From Pelagerythrobacter marinus (GTDB taxonomy: Bacteria; Pseudomonadota; Alphaproteobacteria; Sphingomonadales; Sphingomonadaceae), in the NCBI RefSeq assembly GCF_009827515.1, contig NZ_WTYO01000003.1, forward strand, positions 1-64,000: 64,000 nucleotides of DNA, given 5' to 3'. The notes beneath the pieces are model-generated. The model was not told where the DNA came from, did no database searches, and worked only from the letters and a program-made list of their open reading frames with translations. Shown here piece by piece: positions 1 through 9,595 of the stretch. The position numbers were made by a program, and so were the translations under genes. Positions within the stretch are counted from its first letter, which is position 1. Each line of letters opens with the position of its first letter.

Positions 1-397
1 ACGGAACCGAGCTCACCAGCAACGCCGTGCTGGCATGGTGCGGCGAGATCGGCGTCGAGTGGCATTATATCGCGCCCGGAAGGCCGATGCAGAATGGCTA
101 TGTCGAGAGCTTCAACGGTCGCATGCGGGACGAACTGCTCAACGAGACGCTGTTCTTGAGCATGGCCCATGCCCGTGTCGAGATCGCCGCCTGGGTGGAC
201 GATTACAACCGGGAGCGACCGCACTCATCGCTTGGCTACGCAACACCGGCGGCGTTCGCCGCCGAACTGGATAAGCAATGGCCTGCTTCACTACGCCCTA
301 CGGGCTCCGCTACGCAGCCCATTGCTTCAACCGCGCTCATGCGCGAAACAACCGCCCGGCTCTAATCCCAGCTGGGGGAAAGCTGGGGGTCACGTCA
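1..397 (+). mobile_element. IS3-family insertion sequence, right end only
   Basis: The left edge of the window lies inside an insertion sequence. It holds the C-terminal part of an IS3-type OrfB transposase, then a short tail with two GCTGGGGG blocks (372-379 and 382-389) and an end reading GGGGGTCACGTCA (385-397), as expected for the right terminal repeat of this family. From about 398 a different reading frame opens without a start codon, so the element appears to sit inside an older gene. The left end and target duplication lie outside the window, so the exact boundary is inferred. Confidence 0.75.
3..365 (+). CDS. IS3-family transposase OrfB, C-terminal part (partial)
   Basis: This is the end of the DDE integrase-like transposase (rve core) that moves an IS3-family element. 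The reading frame is already open at base 3, so the gene starts left of the window. Recognisable motifs are [20 protein letters not shown], which carries the catalytic glutamate region, and [18 protein letters not shown], the conserved C-terminal signature of IS3/IS407-type OrfB proteins. The last residues run into the terminal repeat region. It stops just before the IS end, and the element interrupts the downstream HNH-STAND gene. Confidence 0.9.
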   Translation, partial: GTELTSNAVLAWCGEIGVEWHYIAPGRPMQNGYVESFNGRMRDELLNETLFLSMAHARVEIAAWVDDYNRERPHSSLGYATPAAFAAELDKQWPASLRPTGSATQPIASTALMRETTARL

Positions 398-3015
398 CCC
401 TCTCGCACTACCGTCATAATCTCATCCGATTGTGCTCAGTTTGTCACGGAAGGCACGATACGGAAGGCACGATCACCACCGCACAGCTCAAAGCGCGTAA
501 ATCGGAGATGGTAGAAGCGACCCGGGCAAATCTCCGCGCACGGATGGACGGAACACTAACGCACACGCGTATTCCCCGCCCCACGGCTCGGTTCTATGGT
601 CGTGAGAACGACGTCGATATACTCGTCCAAAGCTTAGTAGCAGGAAGCTCAATTCTAATTTCGGGGCCAGGTGGCATCGGCAAGACCGAATTGGTTCTCC
701 AGGCGCTTCACAAGCTTGGATCGGATCGTAAAGCAATCTGGGTGGATGTGGAGCGCTACGCGTCTTCCAGCGCAGTGCTGGACGCTCTTCGGAATGCGCT
801 TTCCGCCGACGGCGAGCCTTGTGGAATTGAAGATATTGCGCATCGCCTTGACCAGTGCGAGGCGATTTTGATCCTCGATGGCATCGATCGAGGCAACCTG
901 GACGACCTAGAAAATTTCGAGGACAGGTTCAGCAAGCTGTATGCGGAAACCCGAAAAGCTCAGTTTGTAATAACCTCACAAGTGAATCTGTTGCGAGCCC
1001 CTGTCGACGTCCGACACGTGGCAGGAGCGCTCGGACGCGCGGACAGTCACAAGTTGCTCGCGAGCGGATTTGATGAAGACATCTTCGAGGACGGACCTGA
1101 ACTCGAGGAGCTTCTCGAACTTTGCGAGGGGCATGCGCTCACATTGCAGCTCGCGGGAGCGATCACGTCGCACTACGGATCCATGCGTCATTGCATCGAT
1201 CTCGTGAACGAGCGCGGTTCGCAGGCCATAGCTCTTCCGGCTCGTCAACGACACGATCGCACAAGTTCTCTGAATATCTGTCTCGATGTCACCTTCCATG
1301 CCTTATCGCCCGAAGCGCAGGCCATGCTCTGGGTGATCGCTCAGGCTCCAGCCGGTCTTTTCCGAGCTCAACTTGAACGCGGAAACTTCGAAATTAGGGA
1401 GCCGGTCGAGGCTCTCGCCCAATTGCGTCGCTGGAATCTCATCTACACAACTGATCCTGGCATTCGCGAGCGGATCCACTGCCTGTCACCTATACGCCTG
1501 TTTGTGGCGGACCGGTGGCCTACGGCGAATCGCGAATGGGCGGATAAACTCAAACGGTCGCTCCTGCTCGATATCGCGATGATGGTGTCGGTGATCGAGG
1601 ACAAGTCGCTCGAGGCGGAGGAGGTCGGATACATGGTCGCCCGGTATTCGGAAGAGATGCCGAATATCGATTATCTCATCAACGAAGCCTTCAAAAAGGA
1701 GGCAAATGATGAGGTGGCCTTGTTAGCCGAAGCGGTATGCTCGTCGCTGGTCAGGTATTTCTTCGTGCAACGTATGGCCGAGGAGGGTGGGCACGCGATG
1801 CTGAAGGCGGCCAGGATTGCGCTCGCCAATAAGCGGCCTGACAGAGCCGCCTCATTCGCAGGTATGCTCATTGGCCTCGCTAGACAGTCAGGGGCCCATA
1901 TTGCCGGAGTCGCTGAAGAAGTCATTGCCAAGGTCGAAGCCTGTCGCCCTTTGAGCGACGGCACTGAAGGAGACCTGCTGATAGCCAAGACCATGCTGGC
2001 GCTCGATGCAGGCGAACCCGAACGCGCGAGCAATTTGTCACGTGAGGCCTTTGAAAGGTTCAAGGCCGCTAGCAGGAAGCTGGATGAGCCTTTGCCGGGT
2101 GATCGAGATGAACTCGACGAACAAGCGGAGAAAGAACGCCGCGAAGGGATCCACAACGATCTCGCTTCCGCCCTGCAGTTGCATGGCGATGCCCAACTCG
2201 CCATGCGGAAATATAAGGAGGCCGCCGATGCCTATCGGCACGCGCTTCGGCATCAGCGAGGCGCCTCGGTAGCGGTCAACCTCGGACAGACATTGCATCA
2301 GATCGGCAATTGCGAAGGCAATCTGGGCAATCACGCCCAGGCCGCCGAATACTACGCGAAAGCGCTGACCGTTTTCCTCGCGGTCGAGATGAAAGAGTTC
2401 ACCAGCAATGCCAGCGGCGAACTGGGGTTCGCTCTCATCGACGCCGATCTACCCAGCGTACGAACCGGGAAACCTGAAGGCCTCCAGGCCTGTTTCGAGG
2501 ATCTCGAATGGGAAATTCGCAGGTCCCTGCAGGATAGTTCTGTGGACCTGAACCGAGCCTTCGTAGTCGCTCGCAAGGCTTTCGGTACCGTCGCACTCGG
2601 GATCTTCGCGCGTCAGGCGCGCCTGACGGGTGACTGGGCTTTGCAGACCGCAACAGACCTTCTCGTGCCGTTTGCCGATGCCGCCGCTTCTTTCGACGAG
2701 CGGTTCACCTGCACCGTATTGAACATTCCGTTGCAACTCGCATTCCTTGTTGGGGAGCTTGAAGCTAGTCGGGACAGCACAGGCGATCCGGAGATCGGGT
2801 TAGTGCACGAATTGCTGAGGTTTTGCTGCTCCCCCGATCCACGCTCCCGCGATATGTTCCGGTTAGCAGACTGGCTCGCCACCTACCTTACACGCGAGAT
2901 GGGAGTGGAGGGCTTGACGGGAGCCAGAGTCCGCGAGTTCATGGTGAATGCGGACGACGGGGTCCATGACGAGTTGGAGCTATTTCGACCGCGACCAGAA
3001 AAAAGCACCGAGTGA
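398..3015 (+). pseudogene. HNH-STAND ATPase-TPR protein, 5' part removed by IS3 insertion
   Basis: Right after the IS end the frame encodes the last half of an HNH nuclease motif (NLIRLCSVCHGRHD, about 421-462) but no start codon. Next comes a STAND/NB-ARC-type ATPase: Walker A GPGGIGKTEL (about 664-693), a Walker B-like ILILDGID near 870, and a TSQ sensor-like stretch near 970. The C-terminal half is helical, with TPR-like repeats around 2170-2420 (YKEAADAYRHAL, AQAAEYYAKAL). HNH or other nuclease domains fused to STAND ATPases with repeat sensors are typical of bacterial anti-phage sensors such as the Avs and bNACHT groups. Calling this one defensive is inference. An ATG at 508 could still yield an ATPase-TPR protein without the nuclease, so calling it dead is also inference. 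Confidence 0.7.
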
Positions 3016-3038
3016 TGTACTTCGGCTTCAAGCCCTGA

Positions 3039-3962
3039 TCAGTTTTCGGACCTTATCTGGAGCTCAGCCAGCCTTTCAGAACATACCTCGTGCACGACCC
3101 GGCCGAGTTCCTCGACCTGTTCCCCAAGCCAATCGAGCTCGTCCTTGGTAATACGGTAATGCTTTGAGTATCGTGCCTTGACGTACGCTTCCTTCAGCTT
3201 CTCGAAGCGCGCACGATCGCGGCGCGTGTCGCGCGGCCAGACATAGGTCAAACGTGGGTCGATACGTTCGGCTTGTGTTCGCAGGAAGCCGAGGTTGTGC
3301 ACGTGCGGGGTGTAGAAGGTACATACGAGCAGAACCGTGTGATATAGTCTTTCACACGACTGATGAAGGATAAAGGCGGCCTCCTTTGTGCGGCCCTCGT
3401 CCCATAGCCCCCTCGCAGTCTTTAGGTAGACTAGAGCGCTCGGATACCACTCGTCGAAATACTCCTGCGCCATCGCCAGCGCCTCACCGGCAGTCTTGGG
3501 CTTCGGCGTGTGGAGCTCGGTGTCATCGGATTGGTAGAGCGCGATCCCGTCCTTCGCGACATCCATGAAGAAATAGCGTCCGTGCGCGAGACCGTCGTTC
3601 ACCTCCTGCAGCGTATGGACGATAAAATTGACCGGCGTCTTGAGCGATTTGGTCACGCCGTACTCGCGCATCAGCCGGTCATCGAGCTTCGACCAGTACT
3701 TGACCCGGTCGACCAGCCGCTTGTCGTTGACGATGATGAGCAGATCGTAGTCCGACTGGTAGCCTTTGGCCGTATGCGGCTCGTCGACCCAAGTGCCGCG
3801 GGCATAGCTACCGTAGAGAATGACCTTGAGAATGCGGCCGGCCTTCTTCCACTCGTGCTTCGCCAGGGCAAAGGCATCATCGAATTCTTCGAAAATCAGC
3901 TGCACCACGCGCTCAAGTTCGCGTTGCTTTTGCGGGGGCAGGTGATCGAGTTCGGTGCGCAT
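3039..3962 (-). CDS. fused nucleotidyltransferase (MNT) and HEPN domain protein
   Basis: The N-terminal half is a pol-beta-type nucleotidyltransferase: GSYARGTW followed by the acidic pair SDYDLLI (GSx10-20DxD). The C-terminal half is a HEPN-type four-helix domain containing LHQSCERLYHTVLL and HVHNLGFL. Separate MNT and HEPN proteins form toxin-antitoxin pairs in which the transferase modifies the HEPN RNase; here both lie in one chain, so the biochemical role is uncertain. I chose the ATG at 3962 because MRTELDHLPPQKQ fits the start of such proteins; the frame is open to an ATG at 3998. The gene is tail to tail with the broken STAND gene, 23 bp apart, so this end of the window looks like a defence patch next to the transfer genes. 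Confidence 0.8.
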   Translation of the reverse strand: MRTELDHLPPQKQRELERVVQLIFEEFDDAFALAKHEWKKAGRILKVILYGSYARGTWVDEPHTAKGYQSDYDLLIIVNDKRLVDRVKYWSKLDDRLMREYGVTKSLKTPVNFIVHTLQEVNDGLAHGRYFFMDVAKDGIALYQSDDTELHTPKPKTAGEALAMAQEYFDEWYPSALVYLKTARGLWDEGRTKEAAFILHQSCERLYHTVLLVCTFYTPHVHNLGFLRTQAERIDPRLTYVWPRDTRRDRARFEKLKEAYVKARYSKHYRITKDELDWLGEQVEELGRVVHEVCSERLAELQIRSEN

Positions 3963-4096
3963 TACTGGACCTTTAGCAAGCACTTGGAATGGTTGCACCC
4001 TCGCATTCCTGCAGGTGCGTCGGCATACCCAAGAAAGCGTCCCTCTCCTCCATTGGTTGGATTTCTCCGCCGGACTATCGAAGGCTTCTGTCAGGG

Positions 4097-4567
4097 CTAC
4101 GCTGGAGGCTCTGGGCCGCTTCCGTCTGTTTTCTCGACCTCACCAAGCTCTGGTTCCGGGACCGCGCGAATGAGATCGTCAGCGAGATGCCTGCCCGTTT
4201 CCATGCGCCGCGCGAGCGCTTCGATGAAGAAGTCGAAGCGCTTTTCTGCATCGGCACGGGCGGCGGCATTGGCTTCCAAAGGTATAGCCGGCGTCACCGC
4301 CAGCCATCGCCTGAGGTAGAGGGCGAAGGCCTCGTTCCCGACCTCGATATGATAGTCGAGCTTGCCGATCTGTCGGCTTATGCGATCAAGGCGTCGGCTG
4401 AAGGCCGCTTCCATGCGTTCCGATCCATCGGGAGAGAGAAAAGAGCCGATGGCGGCCTCTACCACCGAAGCCTGCGAAACGCGCTTGCGACCCGCATAGT
4501 CCGCAAGCTGCCTGGAAAGGGCTGGCGGCAGACGGAAGGTATGCTTGATACGGTTGCCCTTGCTCAT
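4097..4567 (-). CDS. CopG/ribbon-helix-helix conjugation accessory protein
   Basis: A 156-residue basic protein that begins with a ribbon-helix-helix-like segment (IKHTFRLPPALSRQLADYA, residues 7-25) and continues with a helical region rich in Arg and Glu. Its start overlaps the stop of traG by four bases (ATGA), so the two are translationally coupled. Small CopG-like proteins in this place, often labelled TraD, accompany TraG in alphaproteobacterial integrative elements and are thought to help the relaxosome meet the coupling protein. No enzymatic motif is present. The domain assignment is fairly secure; the role is inferred from position. Confidence 0.7.
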   Translation of the reverse strand: MSKGNRIKHTFRLPPALSRQLADYAGRKRVSQASVVEAAIGSFLSPDGSERMEAAFSRRLDRISRQIGKLDYHIEVGNEAFALYLRRWLAVTPAIPLEANAAARADAEKRFDFFIEALARRMETGRHLADDLIRAVPEPELGEVEKTDGSGPEPPA

Positions 4568-6558
4568 AGCTCGATCCCGTCGCCGGGATCGAGCGCAGCG
4601 CGCCGCGCATTGGCCTGCATCCGCTGGGCCATTCTGCGATTGCGGTTTGCCTGATCGTCCTCCGTTCGGTCGTCAAACTCAAATTCGTTGGGGATCTCGA
4701 CCGGCGACAGCGCCACATCTTCGTAGTCCGGCAATTCGGGCGATTGGCGGATCCCGCCATCGGACTGGCGATCATCGACCCGAAACTCTTCAGTCCCGGC
4801 CAGCGATTTCTCCGATTGCGAAGGCGGGGTCACATGTCTCCCGTGCCATTCGCTCTCGTCCGGCGCGAAGTCCGACTTTTGGACCGTCGGTGGACGCTCC
4901 ACCCGTTTGCTGAGCCGCGGATCGCGGTAGTAGCGCGCTTTCCTGGCACGGATCGGATGCACGCCTGCGAGCATCACGATTTCGTCGGTGTCGGGCAGCT
5001 GCATGATTTCGCCCTGGGTCAGAAGAGCGCGCGCCGTCTCCGAGCGCGAGACCATCAGGTGACCAAGCCACGGAGAGAGGCGGTGTCCGGCATAATTGCG
5101 CATCGCGCGGGTTTCGGTCGCAGTCCCGAGCGATTCCGAAACGCGCTTGGCAGTGCGCTCGTCATTGGTCGCGAAGCACACCCGCACATGGCAATTGTCG
5201 AGAATGGCATTGTTCTGCCCGTAGGCCTTCTCGATCTGATTCAATGACTGGGCGATCAGAAAGGCCTTGATGCCGTAGCCCGCCATGAAGGCGAGCGCGC
5301 TTTCGAAAAAGTCGAGCCTACCCAAGGCAGGAAACTCGTCGAGCATAAGGAGAAGCCGCTCGCGAACGGCACCTTCCTGCAGATCCTCGGTCAGACGTCT
5401 TCCGAGCTGGTTGAGAATGAGCCGGATGAGCGGCTTGGTGCGGCTGATGTCTGACGGCGGAACGACGAGATAGAGCGTGACTGGGCGGCCCTGTGCCACG
5501 AGGTCCGCGATGCGCCATTCGCAGTGCCGCGTGACCTTTGCGATAACCGGATCGCGGTACAGGCCGAGGAACGACATGGCGGTCGAGAGCACGCCCGAGC
5601 GTTCGTTCTCCGACTTGTTGAGCAATTCTCGCGCCGCGCTCGCGACAACCGGATGGACGCCGTCTTCCCCCAGATGCGGTGTGTGCATCATTGCGGTCAG
5701 TGTCGCCTCGATGGATCGGCGTGGATCGGAGAGGAAGTTCGCCACCCCGGCGAGCGTCTTGTCAGGCTCGGCATAAAGCACATGCAGAATGGCCCCGACG
5801 AGCAGCGCATGGCTGGTCTTCTCCCAGTGGTTGCGCCGTTCAAGCGAGCCTTCGGGATCGACCAGCACATCGGCGATGTTCTGCACGTCGCGCACCTCGT
5901 TGATGCCGCGTCGCACTTCCATCAGCGGGTTATAGGCTGCCGACGCCTCATTGGTCGGATCGAAGAGAAGCGTGCGACTGAACCGGGAGCGGAAGCCTGC
6001 GGTTAGCTCCCAGTTCTCGCCCTTGATATCATGCACGATCGCCGAGTGGGGCCAGGTCAGCAGCGTCGGGACGACAAGGCCTACACCTTTGCCGCTGCGC
6101 GTCGGTGCGAAGCAGAGCACATGTTCGGGCCCGTCGTGACGAAGATAGAGATTGGCATGCTGGCCGATAATGACGCCCTTGCCTGCCAGAAGGCCCACGC
6201 GTGATATTTCGGAACGGGTCGCCCAGCGCGCCGAGCCATAGGTCGCGCTGTTCCTGATCTCTCGGGCGCGCCAGACCGACATGCCGATCGCGACCATGAC
6301 CGACACGAGACCGCCCGATGCGGCGATCATTCCGCCGATCTCGAAGATGCGCGGCGCATAGGCTTCGTAGCTGAACCACCACCAGAAGATGGCATAAGGC
6401 GGATAGACAGGCGCTCCGGAGACACTGAACCACCGCGCGCCCAGCTGCGCCTGATAGCCAAGCGCGTGCGCCGTCCATTGGGTACCCGCCCACACACCTG
6501 CGAGCGTGAGAGCAAAGACGACGAGTATCTGACCCCACAATATCCGGGTTGCCGACAA
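4564..6558 (-). CDS. traG: TraG/VirD4-type conjugative coupling protein
   Basis: An inner-membrane ATPase that hands relaxase-bound DNA to the type IV secretion channel. Hydrophobic segments near residues 8-25 and 74-95 anchor it. Walker A is FAPTRSGKGVG at about 150-160, followed by VHDIKGENW; Walker B is LLLMLDEFPALGR near residue 405, followed by FLIAQSLNQIEKAYG. The length of 664 is normal. The start is TTG, supported by AAAGGAG six bases upstream and no better ATG. The last ~110 residues are acidic and low complexity, as in many TraG proteins. It is the last large gene of the minus-strand transfer block. Confidence 0.93.
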   Translation of the reverse strand: MSATRILWGQILVVFALTLAGVWAGTQWTAHALGYQAQLGARWFSVSGAPVYPPYAIFWWWFSYEAYAPRIFEIGGMIAASGGLVSVMVAIGMSVWRAREIRNSATYGSARWATRSEISRVGLLAGKGVIIGQHANLYLRHDGPEHVLCFAPTRSGKGVGLVVPTLLTWPHSAIVHDIKGENWELTAGFRSRFSRTLLFDPTNEASAAYNPLMEVRRGINEVRDVQNIADVLVDPEGSLERRNHWEKTSHALLVGAILHVLYAEPDKTLAGVANFLSDPRRSIEATLTAMMHTPHLGEDGVHPVVASAARELLNKSENERSGVLSTAMSFLGLYRDPVIAKVTRHCEWRIADLVAQGRPVTLYLVVPPSDISRTKPLIRLILNQLGRRLTEDLQEGAVRERLLLMLDEFPALGRLDFFESALAFMAGYGIKAFLIAQSLNQIEKAYGQNNAILDNCHVRVCFATNDERTAKRVSESLGTATETRAMRNYAGHRLSPWLGHLMVSRSETARALLTQGEIMQLPDTDEIVMLAGVHPIRARKARYYRDPRLSKRVERPPTVQKSDFAPDESEWHGRHVTPPSQSEKSLAGTEEFRVDDRQSDGGIRQSPELPDYEDVALSPVEIPNEFEFDDRTEDDQANRNRRMAQRMQANARRAALDPGDGIEL

Positions 6559-6658
6559 GGCTGGCTCCTTTCGTGAAGGACAGCACGGCGGCTTTGCATT
6601 GCATATTCAAGTCGGAAGCTGCGTGATCGCAGGTTGGCGTAGCAAAAGCAGCGTACGG

Positions 6659-7360
6659 CTAGATTGCTTCCCGACTATATTCCGGGTTACCGGACCAGGT
6701 CAGGCGGTACATCGCCCCTTGCGCGACCGATTGCACGACGTTGGGCCACAGGGCCGCGATGCAAGTCCCATCCGCATGGCGCACAGAGGGATAGATAATG
6801 CCGTTATGACCGGCTGCGCGTGCCTGCGCCGCTAGAGCATTGCCGACAGGATAGCCTTTCGTCTTGTCCGGATCGAGGGCCGGGTGACCAGGGAGGTCGC
6901 GCAAATCGATGAAGACGCCCGCCATGCTGGCAATCATCTCGCCATATTCGACAACGGCATCGAAATCGCCGGCATCGGCGAGCGCCTGTGTCAGGTGATG
7001 GCCGACCTCGGCAATACAGGTCTCGACATCGAGCGCGGCATACCATGCGCCGCGGTTCGCGGGGTTGAAGCGATTGGGCTCGCGCGGTTTGGCGTAGGCA
7101 AAGCTCGCATTGATGAACCTGGCATGCGGCACGCCGTGAACCAGTTCGTCGGCTGTCAGCCCGCCAAACCCGCGCTCTTCGGCGATCAGGCGCGAACTCG
7201 TCGCCCCCTCGATTTCAGCGAGCAGCGCAAGCTCTTCATCATTGTCAGCAAGCGGAGCCATGACCGCGTCACGTAAACGCGCGCTGGAAACGAGCCGGAC
7301 AGTCCGCTCGAATGCTTCGCGGATCTGCGGCGGCTCGCCTGCCTCCTCAGAGCCCGCCAC
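6659..7360 (-). CDS. RES-domain toxin (NAD+ phosphorylase type)
   Basis: A RES-family protein. The family's best known members (MbcT, Res) stop growth by breaking down NAD+. Seen here: RFNPANRGAWYAALDVETC, which matches the RES core with its Arg-x-Asn and Tyr positions, followed by a glutamate in CIAEVGHHL and the late motif GYPVGNALAAQARAAGHNGI. The length of 233 residues is typical. The start overlaps the end of the Xre-type antitoxin gene by 14 bases, the usual antitoxin-first arrangement. It sits between traG and the relaxase and so probably stabilises the mobile element. Confidence 0.85.
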   Translation of the reverse strand: MAGSEEAGEPPQIREAFERTVRLVSSARLRDAVMAPLADNDEELALLAEIEGATSSRLIAEERGFGGLTADELVHGVPHARFINASFAYAKPREPNRFNPANRGAWYAALDVETCIAEVGHHLTQALADAGDFDAVVEYGEMIASMAGVFIDLRDLPGHPALDPDKTKGYPVGNALAAQARAAGHNGIIYPSVRHADGTCIAALWPNVVQSVAQGAMYRLTWSGNPEYSREAI

Positions 7361-7778
7361 GAAGCGCGTCGATATATTGTCTGGTCTCCAGCATGCGCGG
7401 AATGCCGCCTTCGATCATCGCCCCGATGGGCGAGCGGCGATCAAACAACGGGGCCCTGTTTTCGAGCTTTGGCCAGCGATCGGCCATGTCGTTGGCGAAC
7501 AGCAGATGCAGTCCCTTGAACAGACCGATCAGCGCCGACGCGCGGGTCAGCTGGTCCTGACCGAGCGAGCCTTCCCAGGTTCCGGCTTTCATCCGGTCCC
7601 AGGTGCTTTCGGACACGCCGAGCAGCGCAGCGCCCTCAGCGTTGCTCGCACCCCAAGCCCCAATGAGGCGCAGCACGGCCTTTACCGCAGCGCTGGTGAG
7701 GCGGCTGCGATCACCGTCGCTTGCAAAGGTCTGAAGCCCCGGGGGAGCTTCGGCATGCTGAATCGCTGCACTTACCAT
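7347..7778 (-). CDS. Xre/MbcA/ParS-family antitoxin
   Basis: Partner of the RES toxin. The C-terminal half carries the MbcA/ParS/Xre toxin-binding region (LTRASALIGLFKGLHLLF, then WPKLENRAPLFDRRSPIGAM) and the central part an Xre-like helix-turn-helix (NAEGAALLGVSESTWDRMKAG). The frame is open further upstream, but the ATG at 7778 is chosen because AGGAG lies seven bases before it and the extension would run through the likely operator. The encoded protein is then 143 residues, the family norm. It is expected to repress its own operon through the repeats just upstream. Confidence 0.85.
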   Translation of the reverse strand: MVSAAIQHAEAPPGLQTFASDGDRSRLTSAAVKAVLRLIGAWGASNAEGAALLGVSESTWDRMKAGTWEGSLGQDQLTRASALIGLFKGLHLLFANDMADRWPKLENRAPLFDRRSPIGAMIEGGIPRMLETRQYIDALRGGL

Positions 7779-7792
7779 ATCGCATCTCCTGA

Positions 7793-7821
7793 TGCGTTTA
7801 TAAGCATCATATGGTGCGTTT
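7793..7821 (-). promoter_or_regulatory. candidate operator of the RES-Xre operon
   Basis: Two copies of TGCGTTT (plus strand, 7793-7799 and 7815-7821) lie exactly 22 bp, two helical turns, apart immediately before the antitoxin start and enclose an ATGATGC/GCATCAT-like dyad. This is the layout expected for autoregulation by the antitoxin. Seen in sequence; function inferred. Confidence 0.4.
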
Positions 7822-7852
7822 GTCAAGATTTCCGTTACGATGCCGGTGCTCC

Positions 7853-9595
7853 TCAAACCGCCGGACCGCGCGAACGCGCAAAGTTCCAGTCGACACCGCC
7901 TCGCACATGGACCTTGCCAGCGACTTCTTTTCCAAGATGCCGCTCGAGGTCTTGCCTCCAGGGCACGAGCTGGAAACCCGCTCCGTCATCGATCATGGCG
8001 AAGCGACCCGACGCCAGCGAAATGCGCTCGCGGTAGATGCCGGAAATGTGATCACCTTCCGTTACCGGATTTGCCAGACGACCATGACGCGCAGCCAGCG
8101 CTTTACCTGCCGCGTCCAGTTCCTGCTTGCGGAGCGTTCCGAGCAGGTTGCGCACCAAGGTCACGCTCCTACCATGTCGCTTCGCAAGACTTTGATCGAC
8201 GAGCCATTCACGGCGCTCGTCAAGAGCCTTCCGGACTTCATTGCCGAAGCCGCCTCCCAGCGACGCGGCTCGTGCCGACAGCAGCTGCCGGTCGAGCCAG
8301 GTCGCCCCGCGCGCGTCAATCTGTCGTTCGAGCGGCAGGTCCGAACGCACCAGCAGGCTGCTGCGCCGTCGCCCGTTGCGGTCGGTCCATTCGCCTGTCT
8401 CGACGATGGCGCCGGGTGCTGCATCGCTTGTCTGGTCCAGATCGGGAAAACGCAGATAATGCGCACGCCCGTCCACTCCTTCGACGATCGCATAAGCCTC
8501 GCCTGTCAGCTCATCATGAAGACCGCGCTCGACCAACCTTCCGATGACCCGGCGGTTCTCGTCTTCTCCATGCAGCGCGAAGGATGCAAGGGCGCCTTGT
8601 GCGCCGCGTCCACGCATCGCCTTGTGCAAGGTCTTGATGATGTCGCCGCGCTCGCCAAGCGCGCGCAAGGTCGGTTCGAGGTCTGCGGCCAAGGTCCAGC
8701 GCGCCGCCCCGATCCGCTCGGCCAATCCCATGCGTTCGAGCATTTGTGCGCGGCCAATAAGGAATGCGCGGTTGCTGCGGCGTGTCGCATCGTCCTCGGG
8801 GGACAAATCGACCACGCCAAGATCGTCGCGCTGATTTTGCAAGCGGCGGTCGAGCGAGGTCCAGCGCTCGGCATCGACCTCGCGGCGGAGCGCTTGCTGA
8901 ATATTGCGCTCGCTGCGCGGGCCGAGCTCGACGGTGACGCGCTCCTGGGCGCGGGCCCGCATACCTTCGCTGATATAAGAGCGATCGATCACCAGGTCCC
9001 TGCCGTCCGAGGCAACGCCGCGGACCAGGACATGGACATGCGGGTTGTCGGTATTCCAGTGATCGACCGCCACCCAGTCGGGCTTGGTGTCGAGATCGCT
9101 CGCCATATCCTCAAGGAGTTCGCGCGTGAAAGCGCGCAGGTCAGCCATCTCGCTTGCGTCTTCCGGCGACACGATGAAGCGGAAGTGATGCCGGTCGTCT
9201 TCGCAGCGCGCGGCGAAGGCATCGCCATCGACCTCATCCGATAAGGCATCGAACATCTGGGCATCCGATCCGTCACGGGTGACGCCGTCGCGTTCGAGAT
9301 AGGCGATGTGGCGGGCGAGCGGTGCCGAGCGGAACCGGCTGCCGCCATGGCGAACGACGCGCGCCTTGATGATGACCCGCCGCTGGAAAGCATGGGGGCG
9401 GCCTCGGAACGCAGCACGTTTGCCGCGTCCCAGATGCCCGGTTCCGCCGCCTGCCCGGCCTCGCCCGAGCGGCGTATAGCCTGACCGGCGCGAGGCCTGC
9501 AGTACGCGTCCCACCAGCGAACCGGCCTTGCGATAGGCGCGCGCATCGCTGTCTCTCGACCGGCCCGGCCTGATGTCGAATTCGTCGTCAGCCAC
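7853..9595 (-). CDS. VirD2-like relaxase with DUF3363 domain
   Basis: The nuclease that nicks the origin of transfer and stays bound to the 5' end during conjugation. The N-terminal half holds the relaxase fold; the metal-binding histidines are visible in DNPHVHVLVRG near residue 187, preceded by the FRFIVSPEDASEM segment. The rest is the DUF3363 region typical of relaxases from alphaproteobacterial integrative elements. At 580 residues it is slightly short but looks complete. The start is GTG at 9595 with no strong ribosome site. It lies upstream of the toxin-antitoxin pair and traG on the same strand; the IS110 copy just upstream separates it from the rest of the transfer operon and may alter its expression. 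Confidence 0.9.
   Translation of the reverse strand: MADDEFDIRPGRSRDSDARAYRKAGSLVGRVLQASRRSGYTPLGRGRAGGGTGHLGRGKRAAFRGRPHAFQRRVIIKARVVRHGGSRFRSAPLARHIAYLERDGVTRDGSDAQMFDALSDEVDGDAFAARCEDDRHHFRFIVSPEDASEMADLRAFTRELLEDMASDLDTKPDWVAVDHWNTDNPHVHVLVRGVASDGRDLVIDRSYISEGMRARAQERVTVELGPRSERNIQQALRREVDAERWTSLDRRLQNQRDDLGVVDLSPEDDATRRSNRAFLIGRAQMLERMGLAERIGAARWTLAADLEPTLRALGERGDIIKTLHKAMRGRGAQGALASFALHGEDENRRVIGRLVERGLHDELTGEAYAIVEGVDGRAHYLRFPDLDQTSDAAPGAIVETGEWTDRNGRRRSSLLVRSDLPLERQIDARGATWLDRQLLSARAASLGGGFGNEVRKALDERREWLVDQSLAKRHGRSVTLVRNLLGTLRKQELDAAGKALAARHGRLANPVTEGDHISGIYRERISLASGRFAMIDDGAGFQLVPWRQDLERHLGKEVAGKVHVRGGVDWNFARSRGPAV

Noticed and set aside
169-397. Upstream part of the long open frame that continues into the STAND gene
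   Set aside because: It overlaps the transposase in another frame and the IS end; it is accidental read-through, so the STAND gene was begun after the IS.
7811-9244. 477-codon plus-strand open frame
   Set aside because: Antisense shadow of the relaxase gene; GC-rich third positions keep the opposite strand open. No motif and no ribosome site.
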